From: Streptomyces klenkii
GTDB taxonomy: Bacteria; Actinomycetota; Actinomycetes; Streptomycetales; Streptomycetaceae
NCBI RefSeq assembly: GCF_003626645.1
Contig: NZ_RBAM01000005.1
Span: 124,001-188,000, forward strand
Direction: 5' to 3'
DNA length: 64,000 bases
In this document: piece by piece, positions 18,599-28,317 of the stretch
Layout: every line of letters starts with the position of its first letter
Position numbering within the stretch: position 1 is the first letter of the stretch
Translations under genes and position numbers: made by a program
The notes under the pieces: generated by a model
What the model was told of the DNA's origin: nothing
Database searches by the model: none
The model's input: only the letters and a program-made list of their open reading frames with translations

Positions 18599-19258
18599 AT
18601 GACCCGTACGGCCCAGGAGGTACTGGCGGAAGCGGTGCGCGGCCTCGCGCCCGCCGAGGGCGCCAACCGGCTCGTCCCGCGGATCGCCGCGGGCGAGGCC
18701 CCGCGGGAGGTGTTCGCCGCGTTCGCGCTGGAGCAGCACCGGATCATCACGAGCGACCGCCGCAGCTTCGCGCACCTCGCCGGGCGCGCGGCCGGCGATC
18801 CGGCCGCGGCCCGGTTCTTCGAGTCCCTCGCCCAGGGGGAGGACCTGGCCCTGCCCCTGCTGGATCCGCTGGCGCTCGCGTGCGGGCTGGACGAGGAGGC
18901 CCTCCGCGACCACGAGCCGCGCCCGGCCTGCCAGGCCTACCCGTCGTACGTGGCCTGGCTCGCGCTCAACGCCGAACCCGTGGACGTGGCGGTCGCCCTG
19001 ACCGCCAACTTCGCGGCGTGGGGCGGCTACTGCGCGACGGTCGGCGCGGCCCTGCGCGAGCACTACGGCTTCGACAACCCCGCCTGCGGATTCTTCGACT
19101 TCTTCGCCGGTCCCGCGCCCGAAGTGGAGGAACGGTCCGTGGAAGCCGTGGAGGCCGGCCTGGCGAACGGGCGGCTGTCCGAACCGCTGGCCCACCGCTA
19201 CGGACGGCTGCTCCAGGCCTACGAGCTGATGTTCTGGGACGGACTCGCTGTACGGTGA
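18599..19258 (+). CDS. TenA/haem-oxygenase-fold protein
   Basis: A 219-residue all-helical protein resembling TenA/THI-4 (ALEQHRIITSDRRSFAHLA, FFESLAQGED, FWDGLAVR). Canonical TenA hydrolyses aminopyrimidines, but many actinobacterial members lack the active-site Cys and are simply named transcriptional regulators. Here the region that usually holds the catalytic Cys reads WGGYCATVG, so activity is possible but unproven. It starts at ATG 18599 with GGCGGAG upstream and is 4 nt from the following GNAT gene. Confidence 0.65.
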   Translation: MTRTAQEVLAEAVRGLAPAEGANRLVPRIAAGEAPREVFAAFALEQHRIITSDRRSFAHLAGRAAGDPAAARFFESLAQGEDLALPLLDPLALACGLDEEALRDHEPRPACQAYPSYVAWLALNAEPVDVAVALTANFAAWGGYCATVGAALREHYGFDNPACGFFDFFAGPAPEVEERSVEAVEAGLANGRLSEPLAHRYGRLLQAYELMFWDGLAVR

Positions 19259-19262
19259 AGCC

Positions 19263-19805
19263 ATGTTGTCCGCCGCACAGCCCGCAGCCGTCGTCTACCG
19301 CCCCGCGCTCCCCGGTGAGCACACCGCGGCCGAGGCGATCGACAACTCCTTCACGACGGCGACCGTCCTCGAAGTGACGGCCTCCGACGAGGGGTTCCGG
19401 CTCCACGAGACGCCGGTCGACCCGCCCCTGCGCAAGGTCTACCCGGACGAGGACGAGGGCGGCGACGAGGACGCCCACGTCATCGTCGCCCGCTCCGGGG
19501 ACGGCCTGTGCGGCGCCATCAGCCTCACCCACTCGGAGTGGAACCACCGGCTGGTGATCGCCGATCTCCGGGTGGCGCCCGGGCACCGCGGCCGCGGCAT
19601 CGGCCCCGCCCTCATGGAGCGCGCCCTGGCCCACGGCCGGGAGCTCGGCGCCCGCACGGCCTGGCTGGAGGTCACGAACGTCAACGCACCGGCCGTACGG
19701 GTCTACCGCCGCATGGGGTTCGCGCTGTGCGGCCTGGACACGTCCCTCTACCGGGGGACGGCATCGGAGGGCGAGACCGCGCTGTTCATGAGCCGCTCGC
19801 TGTGA
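19263..19805 (+). CDS. GNAT-family N-acetyltransferase
   Basis: A 180-residue acetyltransferase. It contains the acetyl-CoA binding motif A, VIADLRVAPGHRGRGIGPALMERAL (RGRGIG pyrophosphate loop), and motif B, NAPAVRVYRRMGFALCG. The acceptor is unknown. It starts at ATG 19263, 4 nt after the TenA-like gene, and its 3' end overlaps the convergent allantoicase stop by 20 nt. Confidence 0.85.
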   Translation: MLSAAQPAAVVYRPALPGEHTAAEAIDNSFTTATVLEVTASDEGFRLHETPVDPPLRKVYPDEDEGGDEDAHVIVARSGDGLCGAISLTHSEWNHRLVIADLRVAPGHRGRGIGPALMERALAHGRELGARTAWLEVTNVNAPAVRVYRRMGFALCGLDTSLYRGTASEGETALFMSRSL

Positions 19806-20937
19806 GGCTCCGCGCCCCCGCCTCCGTCAGCGAGCCGTACACGCGCAGCCGGGCCACGCCGCCGTCCGGGTAGATGTCGACGCGCACGTGCGTGGCCACC
19901 GGGGCGCCCTCCAGGGGGAACCGGTGCACGGTGTCGGGCTGGAGGCGGGTGCGGGGCAGGACCAGCGTCCAGCCGGCGGCGGAATCGGCCGGGTCGGCGC
20001 CCGCGGCGGCGTCCAGGACGGACACCTCGGCCCAGCCCGCGGCGTTGCCCTTGTAGCAGCCGGTGTCGATCTCCAGGGCGCGCAGGACGGCCTGCCCGGT
20101 GAGGCGGTAGCGGACCCAGTCGTGCCCGTCGTCGCGGCGGCGGCGCGTCTCCCAGCCGTCGTCCATCTTCTGCGAGCGCCCCGGCAGGACGCTGTTGAGC
20201 GGGGGCGAGAAGAAGCGGTCCGAGGCGTCCTCGGGGCGGCCGCCGTTCTCCAGCGCGGCGAGGTCGAAGGTGCCGAGGGCGGCGAGCCAGGCCGGGTCGG
20301 GGCGCGCCTCGCCGTGCACCCTGAGCCGGGCGATGCCCCCGTCCGGGTACTGGCACAGCCTCAGATGGGTGAAGCGCTCCTCGGCGTGCACGGCGAAGCC
20401 GTTGGCCGCGTGGCCGCCGACGGGGGTGCGCGGCACGAGGACCGTCCACTTCACCCCGTCGGCGAGCAGCTCCTCCGGGGAGGGCGTGCCCGGCACGCAG
20501 GCGGCCTCGACGGCCACGGACTGCGGGTGGTTGCCGCGGAAGTGGGCGGTGTCGACCACGATCCCGCGGATCACGCCCGGGGCGCCGAGGCGGATCAGGG
20601 CCCAGTCGTGGTCGCCGTCGGCCGGATGCGGGTGAGCGGCGTCGGCACCGCGCCTGCGGCGCGTCTCCCAGCCGTCCATGACCTTGCCCTTGTGCGCGAA
20701 GAGGTGGGGGTCGAAGTGCGCGGGGGCGGGAGTGAGGAGATTCTCGCGGTCGGCGAAGAACTCGTCGTTGGCGGCGACGACGCTGCCGCCGAGACGGCGG
20801 TCGGCGAGGTCGGGAAGACCCGCGAAGGGGAGGTTTGCGGCGCGGTAGTCGGCATACGGATCGCCGCCCGCGTACGGTGCGGCGCCGCCCGTGAAGGCGG
20901 GTATGCCGCCGGAGCCGTTGTCCGGGGAGCTGGTCAT
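19786..20937 (-). CDS. alc: allantoicase
   Basis: A 383-residue enzyme that hydrolyses allantoate to ureidoglycolate and urea. It shows the internal duplication typical of allantoicase: two jelly-roll-like halves, each with DGWETRRRR, a [12 protein letters not shown] strand, an [10 protein letters not shown] or [10 protein letters not shown] segment and a [18 protein letters not shown] or [18 protein letters not shown] signature. Its ATG overlaps the allantoinase stop by 4 nt (ATGA), so the two form an allantoin-degrading operon. Confidence 0.93.
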   Translation of the reverse strand: MTSSPDNGSGGIPAFTGGAAPYAGGDPYADYRAANLPFAGLPDLADRRLGGSVVAANDEFFADRENLLTPAPAHFDPHLFAHKGKVMDGWETRRRRGADAAHPHPADGDHDWALIRLGAPGVIRGIVVDTAHFRGNHPQSVAVEAACVPGTPSPEELLADGVKWTVLVPRTPVGGHAANGFAVHAEERFTHLRLCQYPDGGIARLRVHGEARPDPAWLAALGTFDLAALENGGRPEDASDRFFSPPLNSVLPGRSQKMDDGWETRRRRDDGHDWVRYRLTGQAVLRALEIDTGCYKGNAAGWAEVSVLDAAAGADPADSAAGWTLVLPRTRLQPDTVHRFPLEGAPVATHVRVDIYPDGGVARLRVYGSLTEAGARSLTASGS

Positions 20938-22280
20938 GCGCTGCGCTGCCTTTCGAGGAGGAGCCCGGCGGGCGGCTCGGCGAGGGCGCCGTCGTGGGCG
21001 ATCCTGCGGCCGCGCAGCCAGGTGGACCGTACGACTCCGTGGAGGGTGCGGCCCGCGTAGGCGGTGACGTGGTTGCGGTGGTGGAGGGCGGCCGGGTCGA
21101 CGGTGAAGGCCGCCTCGGGGGCGAGGACGGTGAAGTCGGCGTCGCGGCCGGGCTCGACGGCGCCCTTGCGGTGCAGGCCCGCGAGGGCGGCGGGGCCGGC
21201 GGACATCCAGCGGGCGACGTCGGCGAGGGTGTGCCCGCGGCGGCGGGCCTCGGTCCAGACCGCCGGGAGGCCGAGCTGGAGGGACGAGATGCCGCCCCAG
21301 GCGGCGCCGAAGTCGGGGACCTTGAGGTCGGTGGTGCAGGGCGAGTGGTCGGAGACCACGCAGTCGAGGGTGCCGTCGGCCAGGGCCGCCCACAGGGCGT
21401 CCTGGTTGGCGGCCTCCCGGATGGGCGGGCAGCACTTGAACTCGGTCGCCCCGTCCGGGACTTCCTCGGCGGTCAGCGTCAGGAAGTGCGGGCAGGTCTC
21501 CGCGGTGACGGGCACGCCGTCCGCCTTCGCCGCGGCGATCGCGGGGAGGGCGTCCGAGGACGACAGGTGCAGGATGTGCACGCGGGTGCCCAGGCGCCGC
21601 GAGACGGCTATGAGCCGGTTCACGGCCTCGTTCTCGGCGGCGCGGGGACGGGAGGCGAGGAAGTCGGCGTAGCGGGGGCCGCCGCGCTGCGGGGCGCGCT
21701 CCAGGCGGGCGGGGTCCTCGGCGTGCACGATCAGCAGGCCGTCCAACTCGGCGATGCGGGCCGCGGCGGCCTCCAGGTCGCCCGGGGCGAGGGCGGGGAA
21801 CTCGTCGACGCCCGACGGCGAGAGGAACGCCTTGAAGCCGAAGACGCCCGCGTCGTGCAGGGGGCGCAGGTCCGCCGTGTTCGAGGGCAGGGCGCCGCCC
21901 CAGAAGCCGACGTCGACGTGGGCCGCGGGGCGGGCCGTGTCCTGCTTCACCCGCAGGTGGGCGGCGGTGGTGGTGGGCGGGATGCTGTTGAGCGGCATGT
22001 CGAGGAGCGTGGTGACGCCGCCGGCCGCGGCGGCGCGCGTCGCGGTGCGGAAACCCTCCCACTCCGTGCGGCCGGGGTCGTTCACGTGCACGTGGGTGTC
22101 CACGAGGCCCGGGAGCAGGGCGTCGTCGCCCAGGTCCGTCACGGCCGCGCCCGGCGGCGGGGCCGCCCCGTACGGGCCCACCGCCGCGATCGTGCCGCCG
22201 GTGACGGTGACGGTGGCCGGGCGGGTGCCCGCCGGGGTGACGACGCGCGTCGAGCGCAGGACCAGCGTTCCCGTGGACAT
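20934..22280 (-). CDS. allB: allantoinase
   Basis: A 448-residue amidohydrolase that opens allantoin to allantoate. Metal-binding DTHVHVN follows [17 protein letters not shown] contains the Lys expected to be carbamylated, and [14 protein letters not shown] and SDHSPC supply further ligands. ATG 22280 ([10 protein letters not shown]) is chosen over the longer open frame, whose extra 41 residues run over the operator dyad. It is followed by overlapping allantoicase and lies downstream of a TTCAAC-N5-GTTGAA palindrome. Confidence 0.93.
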   Translation of the reverse strand: MSTGTLVLRSTRVVTPAGTRPATVTVTGGTIAAVGPYGAAPPPGAAVTDLGDDALLPGLVDTHVHVNDPGRTEWEGFRTATRAAAAGGVTTLLDMPLNSIPPTTTAAHLRVKQDTARPAAHVDVGFWGGALPSNTADLRPLHDAGVFGFKAFLSPSGVDEFPALAPGDLEAAAARIAELDGLLIVHAEDPARLERAPQRGGPRYADFLASRPRAAENEAVNRLIAVSRRLGTRVHILHLSSSDALPAIAAAKADGVPVTAETCPHFLTLTAEEVPDGATEFKCCPPIREAANQDALWAALADGTLDCVVSDHSPCTTDLKVPDFGAAWGGISSLQLGLPAVWTEARRRGHTLADVARWMSAGPAALAGLHRKGAVEPGRDADFTVLAPEAAFTVDPAALHHRNHVTAYAGRTLHGVVRSTWLRGRRIAHDGALAEPPAGLLLERQRSA

Positions 22281-22304
22281 GCCGGACACGGCCCCTCCCG
22301 GAAA

Positions 22305-22321
22305 TTCAACGTTCTGTTGAA
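22305..22321. promoter_or_regulatory. TTCAAC-N5-GTTGAA operator upstream of allB
   Basis: Perfect 6-bp arms (22305-22310 and 22316-22321) lie 24 bp upstream of the allantoinase ATG. The same 17-bp architecture occurs upstream of the OHCU decarboxylase gene at 34944-34960. It is a candidate site for a purine-pathway regulator such as the IclR protein encoded at 24637. Confidence 0.5.
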
Positions 22322-22600
22322 GGCGTGGGGGCAGTCTTCTGTCGCTCCCCTCACCCGTCAAGACCTCCGGCGGGGCGGCGCGGTGGGAGCCCGGTAGGCT
22401 CACTGGTTTCCTTACCTAACCTGTCCGTGGCGAAGGTAACTGTGCGGCTGGGGTCTGTGGTTGGGCATCGCGCGTGTACCGGTGCCCTCGGTCCGGTCCG
22501 ATTGTCGTACGCGTATTCGTGGGTCGAATGCGTGACTTTCTCCTGCTGGGTGTCGTTGATCGGATGACTGCACAGTGCGGGCGTGGAGGGGGCAGGGACG
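22322..22600. other. intergenic left flank of the TnpB gene
   Basis: With the allB leader, about 320 bp separate the allB and tnpB starts. It reads less GC-rich than the host genes and contains no gene I can support. The left end of the tnpB element must lie here if the element is complete, but I see no terminal repeat or target duplication by eye. Confidence 0.4.
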
Positions 22601-24595
22601 GTGAAACGGAGGCTGCCGCTCGCCGGGGGTGAGACTGCCCGGACCGCCTGCGCGCGGGGTCTGCTGCGTACCGGGGTGGAGGAGAAGACCGGCGAGCTCC
22701 TGCCCGCTGCCATGCTGGCGGAACGTGTCAGCTGGTGCGTGGAGTTGGTGTCGGGCATGGCCGGCAGTCTGCTGGCAGAGCGCTGGAACGCAGGCGACGT
22801 GGACGTGATCGCCTCCGGCGAGGACGCCGGGGGCCGCAGGCTCCCTTCGCATGCGTGGATGGCCCTGCGCCGCCTGGGCTGGACGGTGACCGTCTCGGAC
22901 GGTGTGAAGGTCAATGACCGGATCGTGCGGATGGCGCAGGAGCAGGCCGGACGCGTGTTGCGCTCCGTGAAGTGGCGGGCGGACCTTACGTCCGGGGTGC
23001 TCGTGACGTGGCCCGCCGAGCCGGGCAAGCGCACCACGCAGGAATGGGATGCCGTTCGTGCGGGGGTACCAGGCGGTGCGCATCTGCCGGGAAGCGTCAT
23101 CAAGGCCCGTACCCGTCAGATCGCCGCCTTCGCTAAGGTCAACGGGCGTATGCCCGCCGGGGTATTCGAGATGGAGGCCGCGCCCAAGGTGGCGCGGATA
23201 CTGCTGCTGTCGGCGTGCGACGGGCAGCAGGCCACCATCGAACGCACCGACGCACCAGACCGCGCGCTGCTGCGCATGCAACTGCCCACCCGCCCCGACC
23301 CCCGGTCCTACAGGGACTGGACCTGGGTCGCCTGTCCCATTGCGCTGCCGCCGACGATCCCCGCCGGTGCGGTGCTGCACTTGCCCACCCTGCGCATCCA
23401 CAACGGACGCGTGCGCGCCGACCTTGCCTACTCCCACGCCGTCCCGAAGACCCGCCGCGCCGGCCACACGATCGTTCTTGGTGTGGACTGGGGTCTGAAC
23501 ACCCTGCTCTCCGCCGGGGCTGTCCGCCTGCACAGCGACGGCCGCATCGCCACCCTCGGCGCCGGGGGCATGTTCCGGGCTGCCGGTGTCCTTGCCAAGC
23601 AGCACCGACTGCGCCGCCTGTCCGAGGATCTGAACGCCAAAGCCGGCCGCTACCAGCAGCTCATCCGCCGGCACAGCGGTCATCCCCTGGCTGCCAGGCA
23701 CGCGGTCCTGACCGGCGAGATCCGGGCAGTGTCCGCACGCCGCTTGAACCTCAACCAGGCCCTGGCCCGATCTGCCGCGCGCTGGGCTGTCGATCAAGCC
23801 CTCGCCGCCGGGGCAACGGTAATCTATGTCGAGGATCTGCGGTCGATGGAAGCCCGCGGCATGGGCCGCAGCATCAACACCCGCCTCTCCCAGCAGATAC
23901 GCGGCCAGATCGTCGACCGCATGCGGCACACCGCCGCCGAAGCGGGCATCGCCGTGATCACGGTCCCGGCCCGTAACACGTCCAGGCACTGCCCGCAGTG
24001 CCTGACCCCACTACGGCACTCTAAGGCGCCCGACCGGCCCACTGCGCCCGGCTGGAAGTGGGCCCTGTGCCCCTCGTGCGGCTATCAGAGCGACCGTGAC
24101 ACGGGGGCTTGGAAACGCATCGCCGCGCGCGGCCTGACCCACCAGGCCAAGACTGTCACCGACCGTACCGACGCCACCATGGTCATCCGCTCGGTGGTGG
24201 ACATACTCGAAGCCCGGGCAGTCGTCACACCGGCTGCCGACCAGACTCGCCGGGAGCGGTCCAAGACCGGGCCCACCCGGCGACGAACAGCACGCCCCGC
24301 GCCCAGGCGACGCAGGGCACCCTCCCCCGCCAGACTCACGGGTCCGGCGGGCCAGCGTCCGGAGGGACACGCTCACACGGACCGGCAACGGCTGCCCCGC
24401 GCAGCCCACCGGCACCAGGGCGCGACCACGATCAGCACACCCACCCCCGAACTCTGTCCGGGGGAATCCCCATCCGGCCACCGGCCACGAGGCGCAGCAC
24501 TGGGCGCGGGCTTCCACCTGCACACCCACGCCACCTCTCCACGATGGGAGATCTCATGGCCAGACACTACGTCTAGCATGGGGTCACTTAACTGA
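22601..24595 (+). CDS. tnpB: orphan TnpB/OrfB RNA-guided nuclease (IS605/IS607-type)
   Basis: A 664-residue TnpB-like protein. Its split RuvC nuclease is complete: Asp296 in VLGVDWGLN, Glu411 in VIYVEDLRS and Asp500 in DRDTGAW. A CPQC...CPSC zinc ribbon lies between the last two. The roughly 290-residue N-terminal half does not show the usual short TnpB start and makes the protein longer than the common 350-450 aa. After the RuvC core comes an Arg/Pro-rich tail of about 110 residues with lower GC3 than the body. GTG 22601 is used because GGAGGGGGCAGGG precedes it. No TnpA (Y1 or serine transposase) is adjacent. It sits between allB and allR. Confidence 0.8.
   Translation: MKRRLPLAGGETARTACARGLLRTGVEEKTGELLPAAMLAERVSWCVELVSGMAGSLLAERWNAGDVDVIASGEDAGGRRLPSHAWMALRRLGWTVTVSDGVKVNDRIVRMAQEQAGRVLRSVKWRADLTSGVLVTWPAEPGKRTTQEWDAVRAGVPGGAHLPGSVIKARTRQIAAFAKVNGRMPAGVFEMEAAPKVARILLLSACDGQQATIERTDAPDRALLRMQLPTRPDPRSYRDWTWVACPIALPPTIPAGAVLHLPTLRIHNGRVRADLAYSHAVPKTRRAGHTIVLGVDWGLNTLLSAGAVRLHSDGRIATLGAGGMFRAAGVLAKQHRLRRLSEDLNAKAGRYQQLIRRHSGHPLAARHAVLTGEIRAVSARRLNLNQALARSAARWAVDQALAAGATVIYVEDLRSMEARGMGRSINTRLSQQIRGQIVDRMRHTAAEAGIAVITVPARNTSRHCPQCLTPLRHSKAPDRPTAPGWKWALCPSCGYQSDRDTGAWKRIAARGLTHQAKTVTDRTDATMVIRSVVDILEARAVVTPAADQTRRERSKTGPTRRRTARPAPRRRRAPSPARLTGPAGQRPEGHAHTDRQRLPRAAHRHQGATTISTPTPELCPGESPSGHRPRGAALGAGFHLHTHATSPRWEISWPDTTSSMGSLN
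24240..24595 (+). ncRNA. candidate omega-RNA region overlapping the tnpB 3' end
   Basis: In known TnpB systems the guide (omega) RNA is transcribed from the 3' end of tnpB and beyond. Here the last ~350 nt of the frame encode a low-complexity tail and contain small hairpins: CCGGG-CCCA-CCCGG near 24270, GGGG-AAT-CCCC near 24465, GAGATCTC at 24548-24555 and AGAC-N5-GTCT at 24562-24574. This is inference from position and composition. The exact ends are not visible. Confidence 0.3.
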
Positions 24596-24636
24596 TCAGA
24601 GACGCTGCTCCCACCCCGTACCCGAAAGGACCTGCC

Positions 24637-25428
24637 GTGCCCCCGTCCGCCGAGCCCCGCACCCCCTCTCCCAGTGGAGGCGTCCAGTCCCTGGAGCGCG
24701 CCTTCGACCTGCTGGAGCGGATGGCCGACGCGGGCGGCGAGGTCGGGCTGAGCGAGCTGGCCACGAGCAGCGGGCTGCCGCTGCCGACGATCCACCGGCT
24801 CATGCGCACGCTCGTCGCCTGCGGGTACGTCCGGCAGCAGCCCAACCGGCGGTACGCGCTCGGGCCGCGGCTGATCCGGCTCGGCGAGAGCGCTTCCCGG
24901 CTGCTGGGCACGTGGGCCCGGCCGCATCTGGCGCGGCTGGTCGAGGAGACCGGCGAGACGGCGAACATGGCGCTGCTCGACGGCGACGAGGTCGTCTACG
25001 TCGCCCAGGTGCCCTCGCGGCACTCCGTGCGGATGTTCACCGAGGTGGGGCGGCGGGTGCTGCCGCACACCACGGGCGTGGGCAAGGCGCTGCTCGCGCA
25101 GAGCCCTGACGACGAGGTGCGGTCGATCCTCGCCCGTACGGGGATGCCGGCCGCGACCGAGAAGACCATCACCACGCCCGAGGACTTCCTGGAGGCGCTG
25201 GGGCGCGTGCGCGAGCACGGCTACGCGGTGGACGACAACGAGCAGGAGATCGGGGTGCGGTGCCTGGCGGTGCCGGTGCCGGACTCTCCCACGGTGGCGG
25301 CCATCTCCATCTCCGGCCCCGCGGGCCGGGTCACGGACGCGGCCACGGAGCGCATCGTCCCCCTCCTGAAGGAAGTGGCCGCGGCCCTCTCAACAGACCT
25401 CGCCGGCGCGGCGTCCGGCTCCGCCTGA
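24637..25428 (+). CDS. allR: IclR-family regulator, AllR-like
   Basis: A 263-residue regulator. N-terminal wHTH: GGVQSLERAFDLLERMA, LSELATSSGLPLPTIHRLMRTLVACGYV. C-terminal IclR effector domain: VYVAQVPSRHSVRMFTEVGRRVLPHTTGVGKALLA and DDNEQEIGVRCLAVPV. In streptomycetes the IclR protein next to allantoinase (AllR) represses allantoin genes and responds to pathway intermediates. The position divergent from allB supports that name. It starts at GTG 24637 with GAAAGGA upstream. The tnpB insertion separates it from allB. Confidence 0.85.
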   Translation: MPPSAEPRTPSPSGGVQSLERAFDLLERMADAGGEVGLSELATSSGLPLPTIHRLMRTLVACGYVRQQPNRRYALGPRLIRLGESASRLLGTWARPHLARLVEETGETANMALLDGDEVVYVAQVPSRHSVRMFTEVGRRVLPHTTGVGKALLAQSPDDEVRSILARTGMPAATEKTITTPEDFLEALGRVREHGYAVDDNEQEIGVRCLAVPVPDSPTVAAISISGPAGRVTDAATERIVPLLKEVAAALSTDLAGAASGSA

Positions 25429-25480
25429 GGGTTCCCCGGAACGTCCGGGTCACGCCGCTTCCGGCACCGCGGACGATCCC

Positions 25481-25780
25481 CTACGGGGCATCTTTCGGCG
25501 GCGCGAAATTGTCTACCGCTTGGTGGACCGCCGTCAGGGACGGCGACAGTGCGCTCACCGAGCCCACCGCCCCCGCGACCAGCAGCAAGGACCGCCGAAG
25601 GCGGGACAGCTCGGGGGCGCCCTCGCGGGCCATCGCGTCGAGCGCCGCGAGCTCCTCCTCCGCCGCGTCGCGGTCGGGTAACGGCGCGGGGTGCCCCGCG
25701 AGCGCCCGGCGGAGGCGGGAGACCGCTTCCCGCAGCTCGCTCACCCTCGGATCCTCGGCCACTACGGCGCCTTCCGCCAC
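25481..25780 (-). CDS. DUF5955-family protein
   Basis: A 99-residue protein starting at GTG 25780. The core VSELREAVSRLRRALAGHP, AEEELAALDAMA and LSRLRRSLLLVAGAVGSVSAL matches my recollection of DUF5955, a small conserved streptomycete family. The C-terminal segment is moderately hydrophobic but too short for a confident membrane helix. Function is unknown. It is convergent with allR. Confidence 0.65.
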   Translation of the reverse strand: MAEGAVVAEDPRVSELREAVSRLRRALAGHPAPLPDRDAAEEELAALDAMAREGAPELSRLRRSLLLVAGAVGSVSALSPSLTAVHQAVDNFAPPKDAP

Positions 25781-25943
25781 GACACTCCCCCTCCCGCCCC
25801 TCCCACGCGCTCGCGCGGATCAGTTAACGCCACTTTCCGTACAGAGCGCCATACGCTCAGCGAAATCAAGTCCGGGCGTCGCACGCACGGGTGATGGGCC
25901 GTCGTCCGCCCCACGACCGTCAACGATGCGATATGCAGGGGCC

Positions 25944-26582
25944 ATGACACCTACCACGGACAGCGCGCCCGGCACGCCGGTTCCGTACGGCCCCGTCGCG
26001 GGCCTGCTGCTCGCCGCGGGCGGCGGAAGGCGCCTGGGCGGGCGCCCCAAGGCCCTGCTCGGCTTCCGCGGCCGCCCGCTCGTGGAGCACGCGGCGCGGG
26101 CCCTGTCCGACGGCGGCTGCGCGCCGGTGTGCGTGGTGCTGGGCGCGGCGGCCGCGGAGGTGCGCGTACACGCCGATCTCACCCACTGCACCTTGGTGGA
26201 CAACCCCGGCTGGCCGGACGGCATGGGCTCGTCGCTGCGTGCGGGCCTCGCGGCGCTCGCCGCGACGGACGCCGCCGCGGTCCTCGTCTCGCTCGTCGAC
26301 CAGCCGGGCGTCGGCGCGGCCGCGGTGTCCCGCCTGCTGGCCGCCCGCCGCGCGGGCGCCGGGCTGGCGGCGGCCTCGTACGGGGGCGAGCGCGGCCACC
26401 CGGTGCTGCTCGCGCGCGAGCACTGGGCGGGCGTGGCCCGGGCGGCCGGCGGCGACCGCGGTGCCCGCGCGTACCTGAGGGCGCACGCCGCCGCCGTCAC
26501 GCTCGTGGAGTGTGCCGACGTCGCCGATCCGCGGGACATCGACGTCCCGGACGACCTCGGCCTGCTGAGCCGCCCGGACTGA
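25944..26582 (+). CDS. MobA-like NTP transferase (MocA type)
   Basis: A 212-residue nucleotidyltransferase: GLLLAAGGGRRLGGRPKALLGF (pyrophosphorylase loop and Lys), VLVSLVDQPGV (metal-binding Asp) and GERGHPVLL. This fits molybdenum cofactor cytidylyltransferases that mature xanthine dehydrogenase. No XDH subunit genes are in the window, but the purine-degradation context fits this role. It starts at ATG 25944. Confidence 0.75.
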   Translation: MTPTTDSAPGTPVPYGPVAGLLLAAGGGRRLGGRPKALLGFRGRPLVEHAARALSDGGCAPVCVVLGAAAAEVRVHADLTHCTLVDNPGWPDGMGSSLRAGLAALAATDAAAVLVSLVDQPGVGAAAVSRLLAARRAGAGLAAASYGGERGHPVLLAREHWAGVARAAGGDRGARAYLRAHAAAVTLVECADVADPRDIDVPDDLGLLSRPD

Positions 26583-26610
26583 CACTGCGGGCCCGCTCAC
26601 CCCATTGAAC

Positions 26611-26625
26611 TTCCGCAATGAGGAA
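26611..26625. promoter_or_regulatory. TTCCGCAATGAGGAA operator-like site upstream of aceB
   Basis: A 15-bp near-palindrome matching 12 of 15 positions with TTCCGTAATACGGAA upstream of the hydroxypyruvate isomerase gene (35731-35745). It lies 66 bp before the malate synthase ATG. It suggests a shared regulator for the two glyoxylate-using branches. Confidence 0.45.
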
Positions 26626-26690
26626 ACTACTCTCCGAAATAGACCGTTCCTACGGCACCCCGTGCCGTTGCCCCGAGGGAGTGACCGCCC

Positions 26691-28310
26691 ATGTCCGCAC
26701 CCGCTCCGTCCTCACCGGCCACCGTCACCGCCCGGCCCCTGGAGCGGCAGGAGGAGGTCCTCACGCGGCCGGCGCTCGCGTTCCTCGCCGAGCTGCACCG
26801 CCGCTTCACCCCCCGCCGCGACGAGCTCCTCGCCCGCCGGGCCGGCCGCAGGGCCGAGATCGCCCGTACGGGCAGGCTGGACTTCCTGCCCGGGACGGCC
26901 TCCGTCCGCGAGGACCCGTCCTGGCGCGTCGCGCCGGCCCCGCCCGCCCTGGAGGACCGCCGGGTGGAGATCACCGGGCCGACGGACCGCAAGATGACCG
27001 TCAACGCCCTCAACTCCGGCGCCCGCGTCTGGCTCGCGGACTTCGAGGACGCCTCGGCCCCCACCTGGGAGAACGTCGTCCTGGGCCAGCTGAACCTGAT
27101 CGACGCGTTCGAGCGGCGCATCGACTTCACCGACGCGCGCGGCAAGCACTACGCCCTGCGGCCCGCCGAAGAGCTCGCGACCGTCGTCGTGCGCCCCCGC
27201 GGCTGGCACCTGGACGAGCGGCACGTGACCGTCGACGGCCGCGCCGTGCCCGGCGCGCTGGTCGACTTCGGCCTGTACTTCTTCCACAACGCCCACCGGC
27301 TGATCGCCCTCGGCAAGGGCCCGTACTTCTACCTCCCCAAGACCGAGTCGCACCTGGAGGCCCGCCTCTGGAACGACGTCTTCGTCTTCGCGCAGGAGTA
27401 CGCGGGCCTGCCCCGAGGCACCGTCCGCGCCACCGTGCTGATCGAGACGATCACGGCCGCGTACGAGATGGAGGAGATCCTCTACGAACTCCGCGAGCAC
27501 GCCGCGGGCCTCAACGCCGGCCGCTGGGACTACCTCTTCTCGATCATCAAGAACTTCCGCGACGGCGGCCCCCGCTTCGTCCTGCCCGACCGCAACGCCG
27601 TGACGATGACCGCCCCGTTCATGCGCGCGTACACCGAGCTGCTGGTGCGCACGTGCCACCGGCGCGGCGCGCACGCGATCGGCGGGATGGCCGCGTTCAT
27701 CCCCTCCCGCAAGGATCCCGCGGTCAACGAGGCCGCGTTCGAGAAGGTCAAGGCGGACAAGGACCGCGAGGCGCGGGACGGCTTCGACGGCTCCTGGGTC
27801 GCCCACCCCGACCTCGTGCCTGTCGCCCGCGCCTCCTTCGACGCCGTCCTCGGCGACCGCCCGCACCAGAAGGACCGGCTGCGCGAGGACGTCAGCGTGA
27901 CGGCGGACCAGCTCATCGCCGTGGACTCGCTGGAGGCCCGCCCCACGGCCGCGGGGCTGCGCAACGCCGTGGCCGTCGCCACCCGTTACATCGAGGCGTG
28001 GCTGCGCGGCCTGGGCGCGGTCGCCATCTTCAACCTGATGGAGGACGCGGCGACCGCCGAGATCTCCCGCTCGCAGATCTGGCAGTGGACCGCCGCCGGC
28101 GTCGTCCTCGACGACGGCGAGAAGGTCACGGCGGAGCTCGTGCGCGCGGTCGCCGCCGAGGAGCTCGCCGCGATCCGCTCCGGGCTGGGCGAGGAGGCCT
28201 ACGCGGCGGGCCGCTGGCAGCAGGCCCACGACCTGCTGCTGAAGGTCGCCCTCGACGAGGACTACGCGGAGTTCCTCACCCTGCCGGCCTACGAGCTGCT
28301 CGGCGACTGA
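26691..28310 (+). CDS. aceB: malate synthase A
   Basis: A 539-residue enzyme condensing glyoxylate with acetyl-CoA to malate. Family segments are clear: [22 protein letters not shown] in pieces ([10 protein letters not shown]), RPRGWHLDE with the catalytic Arg, [54 protein letters not shown] and [17 protein letters not shown] with [13 protein letters not shown] near the C-terminal catalytic Asp. The start ATG 26691 is behind GGGAGTG. It lies in the allantoin cluster, where glyoxylate is released, as in other streptomycetes. It is convergent with the YfcC transporter (7 bp apart). Confidence 0.95.
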   Translation: MSAPAPSSPATVTARPLERQEEVLTRPALAFLAELHRRFTPRRDELLARRAGRRAEIARTGRLDFLPGTASVREDPSWRVAPAPPALEDRRVEITGPTDRKMTVNALNSGARVWLADFEDASAPTWENVVLGQLNLIDAFERRIDFTDARGKHYALRPAEELATVVVRPRGWHLDERHVTVDGRAVPGALVDFGLYFFHNAHRLIALGKGPYFYLPKTESHLEARLWNDVFVFAQEYAGLPRGTVRATVLIETITAAYEMEEILYELREHAAGLNAGRWDYLFSIIKNFRDGGPRFVLPDRNAVTMTAPFMRAYTELLVRTCHRRGAHAIGGMAAFIPSRKDPAVNEAAFEKVKADKDREARDGFDGSWVAHPDLVPVARASFDAVLGDRPHQKDRLREDVSVTADQLIAVDSLEARPTAAGLRNAVAVATRYIEAWLRGLGAVAIFNLMEDAATAEISRSQIWQWTAAGVVLDDGEKVTAELVRAVAAEELAAIRSGLGEEAYAAGRWQQAHDLLLKVALDEDYAEFLTLPAYELLGD

Positions 28311-28317
28311 CCTCCCC

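Noticed and set aside
22601..24595. Possible Cas12-type effector
   Set aside because: No CRISPR repeats or cas1/cas2 nearby; motifs and context fit an orphan TnpB better.
24637..25428. IclR regulator as part of the TnpB element
   Set aside because: Its GC3 and its family match the host allantoin cluster; only the tnpB gene looks foreign.
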